Origin: Ilumatobacteraceae bacterium
Lineage (GTDB): Bacteria; Actinomycetota; Acidimicrobiia; Acidimicrobiales; Ilumatobacteraceae
Assembly (NCBI GenBank): GCA_025358075.1
Contig: JANYKU010000097.1
Location: 26,980 to 90,979, forward strand
Reading direction: 5' to 3'
Length of the DNA stretch: 64,000 bases
The translations under genes and the position numbers were made by a program. The notes under the pieces were generated by a model. That model did no database searches, was not told the DNA's origin, and was given only the letters and a program-made list of their open reading frames with translations. This document shows positions 58,822 to 64,000 of this stretch, piece after piece (the stretch's first letter is position 1; every line of letters starts with the position of its first letter).

Positions 58822-59505
58822 TCATCGCTCGAATTCGGAGCTGGTGTTCGCAAGCCCTGTTTGGTAGGCGACGACGACGAGTTGTGCCCGGTCGCGGGTG
58901 TTGAGTTTCATCATTGCTCGGTTGACATGTGTCTTGGCGGTGAGGCGCGAGATGTAGAGCTGGTCGGCGATCTCGTCGTTGGACATGCCCGAGGCGACCA
59001 GGATGACGACCTCACGTTCGCGCGGTGTGAGTAGATCGAGATGCGAATTTTGGATCGGGTGGTTTGGCGGCTCTGGGGTGTTGGCGAACTGGGCGATGAG
59101 CGCCTGTGTCGCCTTGGGAGACAGGAGCGCATCTCCTGCCGCGACCGTGCGGATGGCATCGAGGAGATCGTTGGGTTCGACACCCTTGCCGATGAATCCG
59201 CTGGCGCCGGCGCGAATCGCTTGCACGACGTACTCGTCGATCTCGAAGGTGGTCAGGATGATGATGCGGACGCCGGCGAGGTCGTCGTCGGTGGTGATGG
59301 CTCGTGTTGCAGCCAGGCCGTCCATGCCGGGCATGCGAATGTCCATCAGGATGACGTCGGCGCGTGTGGTCTTGGCGAGCGCCATCGCTTCACCGCCATC
59401 GGTGGCCTCGCCCACCACTTCGAGATCGCTGGCACTGTCGATCAACATCCGAAAGCCCGCACGGATCAGCGCTTGGTCGTCGGCCAGGAGAACCCGAATC
59501 TTCAC
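58822..59505 (-). CDS. NarL-family response regulator
   Basis: 227 residues from GTG 59505: receiver with D9/D10 and phospho-acceptor D55 (ILMDIRMPG), the Lys in GFIGKGV, and a LuxR-type helix-turn-helix (LTPREREVVILVASGMSNDEI). It overlaps the kinase by four bases. It probably controls the ABC exporter genes upstream in the same operon. Confidence 0.93.
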   Translation of the reverse strand: MKIRVLLADDQALIRAGFRMLIDSASDLEVVGEATDGGEAMALAKTTRADVILMDIRMPGMDGLAATRAITTDDDLAGVRIIILTTFEIDEYVVQAIRAGASGFIGKGVEPNDLLDAIRTVAAGDALLSPKATQALIAQFANTPEPPNHPIQNSHLDLLTPREREVVILVASGMSNDEIADQLYISRLTAKTHVNRAMMKLNTRDRAQLVVVAYQTGLANTSSEFER

Positions 59506-60707
59506 GGCGGCTCGATTCGTGGCAGAGGAAGGTGCACCTCGAGGGTATAGAAGTCGTCGGGTGAGGCGCCCGCTGCCACGGTGCCGTGTGCGGCAGCGAC
59601 TCGCTCGCGAATCCCGATGAGGCCGTGTCGGCCCGTTGGTGGGTGGAGCGATGCCTCGACCTTGGCCGCATCGAGCCGGTTGCTGACGTTCACCGTGATT
59701 GCCGTCGGGTCGCACCCGACTCGTACGATGGCATTGCCGTCACCGTACTTGTGGGCGTTGGTGAGTGCCTCTTCAACGATCCGAAACACGGCGAGCTGGA
59801 TCGCGTCGGGCACCAATGCGAGGGAACCGCTGGAGTGGTAGGTGACGTGGAGTCCTGCGTCGGTGAACGAGGCCACCAGCTGATCAAGTTGGCGCAGGGT
59901 GGGCTGCGGATGAGCCGGCGAACCAGCCTCGTCGTCGGGACTGCGCAACACGTTCAGCAAACCGCTGAGTTCGGTCAACACCGAACGACCAGCATCGCGC
60001 ACTGTGCCGAGGGCAACAGTGGCGCCGTCGGGATCGTTGTGCAGCAGATGTGCTGCGACACCGGCTTGTACGTTCACAACGGCAATGTGGTGGGCGACGA
60101 TGTCGTGAAGTTCTCGGGCGATGCGCAGCCGCTCTTCGACGATGCGCCGCTCAGTCTCGAGTTCATTGTTGGCTTCGGCTTGACGGGCTCGTTCCTCGAC
60201 CGAGGCGATGTACTGACGCCGGCTCCGCAGAGCGTCACCGGCGGCCAGAGCCAGCCCGAACCAGGCAATCGTGGCGAAGCTGTCTGGTGCGAACGACCTG
60301 CCGTCGAGACGGGCCACAGCGGCAGCGAAGACGGTCAGGATCGCGCCGCCGCCCACGCCGAGCACCGTGCTTCGGGAGGTGCGGCTGGCCATCGCGAACA
60401 GCAGCACCACCATCGCCGACAGAGCGACAGTCCGAGCGCCCGTCGTCCCCGTGATCGTCGCAGCGGCGAGCGCTCCGACGACGACCACCTGGGTGGGCCA
60501 GCGGCGACGCAACAGCACCAACGGTATGAACACGATGAGGGCGACGACGTCGCGCACCGCCAACCCGTCGTTAGAGGCGAATGTGGTACTTGTCTCGTGC
60601 CCGTGCACGGCTAGGGCGATGGTTGGCACGACGATTGCGAGGAGGACGGCGGCCGCATCGAGCACGACCGGATGACCCTTCAGCCGGTGGCCCGTCGGAT
60701 CACGCAT
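59502..60707 (-). CDS. Sensor histidine kinase (HisKA_3 type)
   Basis: 401 residues. Four or five N-terminal membrane helices (about 17-160) are followed by the dimerisation helix with H201 (RIARELHDIVAHHIAVV) and a HATPase domain (EEALTNAHKYG, then GRHGLIGIRERVAAAHG). No extracellular sensor domain is large enough to see, so it may sense the membrane or the adjacent exporter. It overlaps the permease gene by eight bases. Confidence 0.92.
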   Translation of the reverse strand: MRDPTGHRLKGHPVVLDAAAVLLAIVVPTIALAVHGHETSTTFASNDGLAVRDVVALIVFIPLVLLRRRWPTQVVVVGALAAATITGTTGARTVALSAMVVLLFAMASRTSRSTVLGVGGGAILTVFAAAVARLDGRSFAPDSFATIAWFGLALAAGDALRSRRQYIASVEERARQAEANNELETERRIVEERLRIARELHDIVAHHIAVVNVQAGVAAHLLHNDPDGATVALGTVRDAGRSVLTELSGLLNVLRSPDDEAGSPAHPQPTLRQLDQLVASFTDAGLHVTYHSSGSLALVPDAIQLAVFRIVEEALTNAHKYGDGNAIVRVGCDPTAITVNVSNRLDAAKVEASLHPPTGRHGLIGIRERVAAAHGTVAAGASPDDFYTLEVHLPLPRIEPP

Positions 60708-61539
60708 CGCGACTGCGAAGCGCTACACCGGCGAGAACGAGCAGGCCTACCACCCACAGCGCTACAACGATCGCCCCGGACGTGGGCGACAAGAGAGTGC
60801 TCGACGGCGAGAGCGTCATGACCGCATCGCCGGCGTTGCTCGGAAGAACCTCGGTGAGCGATGTTGCCCACGACCAAGGAAGCAGTCCGGCGAGCGCCGG
60901 CACGATCAGCAACGTGGCGAACAGCACGCCGATCGCCGCCGCCGCGCCGCGCAAGAGGAAACCGAGCGCCACACCGAAGAGCCCGACGCCCACGGTGTAG
61001 AGAACCGTGCCGACCAGCACCCTCACCACACCGGGATCGGACAGCCCGAGCTCGGGCTGGATGCCGCCGTAGGTCGCCTTGCCGACGAAGAACGCAGCGC
61101 AGGCAGCAATACCGACAACAACGAAGGTGCTGGTCGCGAAGACCACGGACTTGGCCCGCAACACCGAGAGACGTGACCGTACCGATTGCAGCGTCGAGCG
61201 GATGAGGCCGGTCGAATACTCCGACGACACCACCACGACGCCGAGTACACCGATGATGAGTTGCGTGATCCGGAGGCCAGCCAGGCTCAGCGACAGCGAG
61301 TCGATCGCGGCCTTCGGGCCACCGCCGTCGCCAGACGAGGCAAAGATGCCGGCGAGAACGACCGCAATGAACGCGGCGGCCAGGAAGCCAAGACGTAACG
61401 ACAACACGGAACGCAGTTTGATCCATTCTGAGCGGATCACGCGCCGTTCGGTGACCTGCAGATCGGAATGCGAGCGTGCAGCCGGCACTGGCGGGCTCGG
61501 ACTGGCAACGATCGGGCGAGGGTGGACGGTCGTGGTCAT
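60700..61539 (-). CDS. ABC-2 type permease
   Basis: 279 residues with six membrane helices after a cytoplasmic RSEWIKLRSVLSLRL segment. EYSTGLIRSTLQSV is the coupling region seen in ABC-2 permeases of peptide or drug exporters. Coupled to the ATPase (four-base overlap) and to the kinase. Confidence 0.88.
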   Translation of the reverse strand: MTTTVHPRPIVASPSPPVPAARSHSDLQVTERRVIRSEWIKLRSVLSLRLGFLAAAFIAVVLAGIFASSGDGGGPKAAIDSLSLSLAGLRITQLIIGVLGVVVVSSEYSTGLIRSTLQSVRSRLSVLRAKSVVFATSTFVVVGIAACAAFFVGKATYGGIQPELGLSDPGVVRVLVGTVLYTVGVGLFGVALGFLLRGAAAAIGVLFATLLIVPALAGLLPWSWATSLTEVLPSNAGDAVMTLSPSSTLLSPTSGAIVVALWVVGLLVLAGVALRSRDA

Positions 61540-62459
61540 GCTGCGATTCCTTGGTGGGTGCCGGCGCGGTACTGCACGGCGTCGTGGGTGAGTTCCATGA
61601 AGATCTCCTCGAGCGACGCCTGGTGAGGCGTCAGTTCATAGAGTGCGATTCGGGCTGTCGAGGCCGCCATGCCAATCGCATCAGATGTCAGTCCGCGAAC
61701 AGTCAAGACGTTCGGTACGGCGCTGGCTATCTCGACGCCGTCGGTTCCGAGCAGCTCACGCAAGGCTGTTGCGTCGGCCGTGCGGACGCGGACCGAGTCG
61801 TCAGAGGCCATCGCTTCCAACTCCACCGAGGTCACATCGGCGATCAGCCGACCCTTCCCGATGATCACGAACCGCTCCGCGACCAAGGCCATCTCCGTCA
61901 TCAAGTGTGACGAGACCAGAACCGTTCGTCCCTCACTTGCGAGATCCTTCAGGAGGCCGCGGATCCACAGGATCCCTTCGGGGTCGAGTCCATTCACCGG
62001 CTCGTCGAGCATGATCGTCTCCGGGTCGCCAAGCAGCGCAGACGCAATGCCCAGCCGCTGACCCATGCCCAGCGAAAAGCCGCCGCTCGACCGGTCGGCA
62101 ACCTCTTCCAAACCGACAAGCTCAATCACCTCATCGACGCGCGAATCCGGAATACCGTTCGTTGCTGCGAGGGCCCGCAGGTGGTTGCGAGCCGACCGCT
62201 TCGGATGGACCGCCTGCGCCTCCAGCAATGCACCCATCTGAGCAAGCGGCGCACGATGCTCGCAGAGCCGGCGACCGTTGACCGTCGCCGTGCCGGCGCT
62301 AGGACGGTCAAGCCCCAGGATCATCCGCATCGTCGTCGACTTCCCAGCGCCGTTGGGACCGAGAAATCCGGTGACAACGCCTGGACGAACCGTGAACGTC
62401 AAGCCGTCCACCGCAATCGTGGAACCGTATGACTTGGAGAGGGATTCGACTTCGATCAT
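61536..62459 (-). CDS. ABC transporter ATPase (ABC-2 exporter type)
   Basis: 307 residues: Walker A GPNGAGKSTT, signature FSLGMGQRLGIASALL, Walker B TIMLDEPVNGLD, His in VLVSSHLMTE, and a C-terminal ABC-2-type tail (SLEEIFMELTHDAVQY). ATG 62459 begins the ATPase fold. First gene of a four-gene operon (ATPase, permease, kinase, regulator) of the type that senses and removes antimicrobial peptides or lipids. Confidence 0.92.
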   Translation of the reverse strand: MIEVESLSKSYGSTIAVDGLTFTVRPGVVTGFLGPNGAGKSTTMRMILGLDRPSAGTATVNGRRLCEHRAPLAQMGALLEAQAVHPKRSARNHLRALAATNGIPDSRVDEVIELVGLEEVADRSSGGFSLGMGQRLGIASALLGDPETIMLDEPVNGLDPEGILWIRGLLKDLASEGRTVLVSSHLMTEMALVAERFVIIGKGRLIADVTSVELEAMASDDSVRVRTADATALRELLGTDGVEIASAVPNVLTVRGLTSDAIGMAASTARIALYELTPHQASLEEIFMELTHDAVQYRAGTHQGIAA

Positions 62460-62647
62460 GAGGCCATTGTGAACTCGTGTCGTGGCTGTGTCGTCCTCCA
62501 ACCGCAGACTCTTGCCGTACTGCGTTCGCAGCAGGGGCACTCCTGAACGTCCGATCGCCACCATCAACACCCGTCCCGTGAAGACGTGCGAGCTACCTGA
62601 CAGTTCCCGTGATGTGGTGGGAATCGGTGTTGCGATTCCTGGTGGTC

Positions 62648-64000
62648 TCAGGTGATGGCGAGCTCGGCTGGGTGCCAGCTCGCTGCGTCGTCGTCGCTGC
62701 GGTACATGCCCGACGACGTGGCCGCGATCAGGGCGCCGCAGGAGTGCTGGGTGAGGCCGAACGTGGTGACGCCGTCGAGGCCTTCGCCGGTCTCTTGCCA
62801 CGACTCGCCGCTGTCAGTGCTGCGCAGCAGCCGCGCTCCGGTGCCGAGGTAGAGGCGGTCGGATTGGTCGATGGCCAGGCAGTACATCTTCGAGTCGACG
62901 AGTCCCGCTGGGGTGCTGGCACTCCACGTCGTACCGCCATCGGCGGAGCGCAGGATGCAGCTGCGCTGGGCCCCGGCGAACAGCACGTCGTTGGTGGCCT
63001 CGACGATGCGGTACACGGTGATCGGCTCGTGCGCGGCCATCGTCCACGTGCGACCGTCGTCGGTCGAGCGGTAGATGCCGCCGGTCTTGATGCCGGCGAC
63101 GACCACACCCGTGGCGGCCAGCAGGTCACCGCTGAGCGTCGACCGTCGGAGATCGAAGACCAGCGGGGGCAGGTCGCTCTCGCTGACTCGTTGCCAGCTG
63201 CCTTCGTGCCGGAGGTGGAGGCCGTCGCCGAGCGTGCCGGTCAGCAAGCCGCCTACACCGAGGTCGAGCAGGCTGAACACCCTGCACCCCGCCAGACCGA
63301 CACCCGTCCAGCGGAGCCCGGCCGGCGATTCGGTCAGCATGCGCACGCCGTCGTCGGTGGCGGCGAGGAGCGTGCCACCGTCATCGATAAGGAACGCGTA
63401 TGCGTTCGACCCCTTCGCGCCTGCATCGGCGGGCGTCCACGTCGCACCGCCGTCGAGCGAGCGGATGGCACCGGTCTTGGCGCCCGCCCATGTGCCGACG
63501 CGGTCGTCGGCGAACACGCTGAAGGCCTCGCCCGCGGCGAGGCCGGTGTCGACCGCGACCCAGGTTGCGTCACCGGTGCGGCTGACCCACACCCCGTCGT
63601 AGCTGCCAGCGAATACCGAGCCGGCGTGATCGACGGCGAGGGAGAAGATCCGGTGGTGAGCGAGCTCGTGGCCGAATGGAGTCCAGGTCTCGCCACCGTC
63701 GCGCGAGTGAGCCACTCCGGTGCCGGCGTACACATCGCCGGCGGGTGTGGCGACGATCGTATGAACGATCGGATCGGGCAAACCGACCGCGGCCGACGAC
63801 CACGACGTCCCGCTGTCGTCGGACCGATGGATCCTGGCGCCGCGGGTGCCGGCGAGAACACGGCCGCCGGGCAACTGGCACAGCGCGTATACGCTCGCCC
63901 CGTAGAGGCCGGCGAAGAACCAGCCGGAATCGCCGGTCGACCAGACGCCGGCGCCGTCGGTCGCCGCCAGCGTGCGACCGTCGGCGAGCGTGATGATGCG
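62648..64000 (-). CDS. BNR/sortilin-like beta-propeller protein, cut by the right edge
   Basis: The frame is open from the TGA at 62648 to the window end, at least 450 residues. It holds at least eight Asp-box (BNR) repeats of the form S-x-D-x-G-x-[TS]-W: DDSGTSW, RDGGETW, LDGGATW, TDDGRTW, ADGGTTW, TDSGESW, and weaker TGDATW and DDDAASW. Such repeats build a propeller, as in sialidases, Ycf48 and sortilin. The N-terminus is missing, so a signal peptide cannot be judged. Binding or assembly role likely; no sialidase active-site Arg triad is seen. Confidence 0.8.
   Translation of the reverse strand, partial: RIITLADGRTLAATDGAGVWSTGDSGWFFAGLYGASVYALCQLPGGRVLAGTRGARIHRSDDSGTSWSSAAVGLPDPIVHTIVATPAGDVYAGTGVAHSRDGGETWTPFGHELAHHRIFSLAVDHAGSVFAGSYDGVWVSRTGDATWVAVDTGLAAGEAFSVFADDRVGTWAGAKTGAIRSLDGGATWTPADAGAKGSNAYAFLIDDGGTLLAATDDGVRMLTESPAGLRWTGVGLAGCRVFSLLDLGVGGLLTGTLGDGLHLRHEGSWQRVSESDLPPLVFDLRRSTLSGDLLAATGVVVAGIKTGGIYRSTDDGRTWTMAAHEPITVYRIVEATNDVLFAGAQRSCILRSADGGTTWSASTPAGLVDSKMYCLAIDQSDRLYLGTGARLLRSTDSGESWQETGEGLDGVTTFGLTQHSCGALIAATSSGMYRSDDDAASWHPAELAIT

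Overview
The window is GC-rich, densely packed actinobacterial DNA. Genes often overlap by 1 to 8 bases, GTG and TTG starts are common, and several promoters sit so close to the start codon that the mRNAs are probably leaderless. A secreted subtilase with three C-terminal repeats ending in VIVDxxGYF-like motifs, plus DUF3052, DUF2505, DUF4916 and a YkcB-like GT39 enzyme, suggest an Acidimicrobiia (Ilumatobacter-like) chromosome. That placement is inference from gene content. There is no phage, insertion sequence or CRISPR array that I can recognise.

Layout. 0-9 kb: the start of an unidentified gene at the left edge, an ArsR-SRPBCC fusion regulator, a two-gene lipid-linked sugar transfer unit (GT2-GtrA plus GT39), small VOC enzymes, an oxidoreductase, a cold-shock protein, an L,D-transpeptidase and DUF1697. 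8.5-17 kb: a secreted subtilase coupled to a Nudix-like protein, a Nei-type DNA glycosylase, a pair of intergenic palindromes and a very large adenylate cyclase-ATPase-TPR protein. 17-31 kb: a MacB-type ABC exporter, a peroxiredoxin, a second (split) ArsR and SRPBCC pair, an M23 peptidase, a methyltransferase-SDR pair, a Ca-type P-type ATPase, an HBHA-like protein behind a palindromic promoter, DUF2505, a DMT-type transporter and tRNA-Arg(CCU).

31.7-35.9 kb is a chromate-resistance-like locus. The two halves of ChrB are separate genes and each half is present twice. They stand with an ABM-fold protein, a DUF2148 iron-sulfur protein and what looks like the tail of a lost MFS exporter. Both ChrB N-domain genes carry the same TGTAAC-N4-GTTACA palindrome at their starts. 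A PAP2 phosphatase gene on the other strand runs about 410 bases antisense into the DUF2148 gene.

36.6-58.6 kb is a carbohydrate catabolic region. A manA-like gene faces a four-gene coupled operon (TetR, Gfo/Idh oxidoreductase, acyl-CoA synthetase-like ligase, GH38 alpha-mannosidase). Divergent from that operon is an eight-gene operon: a Dpp/Opp-type ABC importer, an IolD-like ThDP enzyme, an aldehyde dehydrogenase and an IlvD/Edd-family dehydratase. Next come a split transketolase on the minus strand, then a class-III aminotransferase and another Gfo/Idh oxidoreductase on the plus strand. Together they look like uptake and degradation of a sugar acid, cyclitol or amino-cyclitol by a route that matches no standard operon I know. 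This is the best candidate for an undescribed system here.

58.8-64 kb holds a two-component system coupled to an ABC-2 exporter, then a BNR-repeat beta-propeller protein cut by the right edge.
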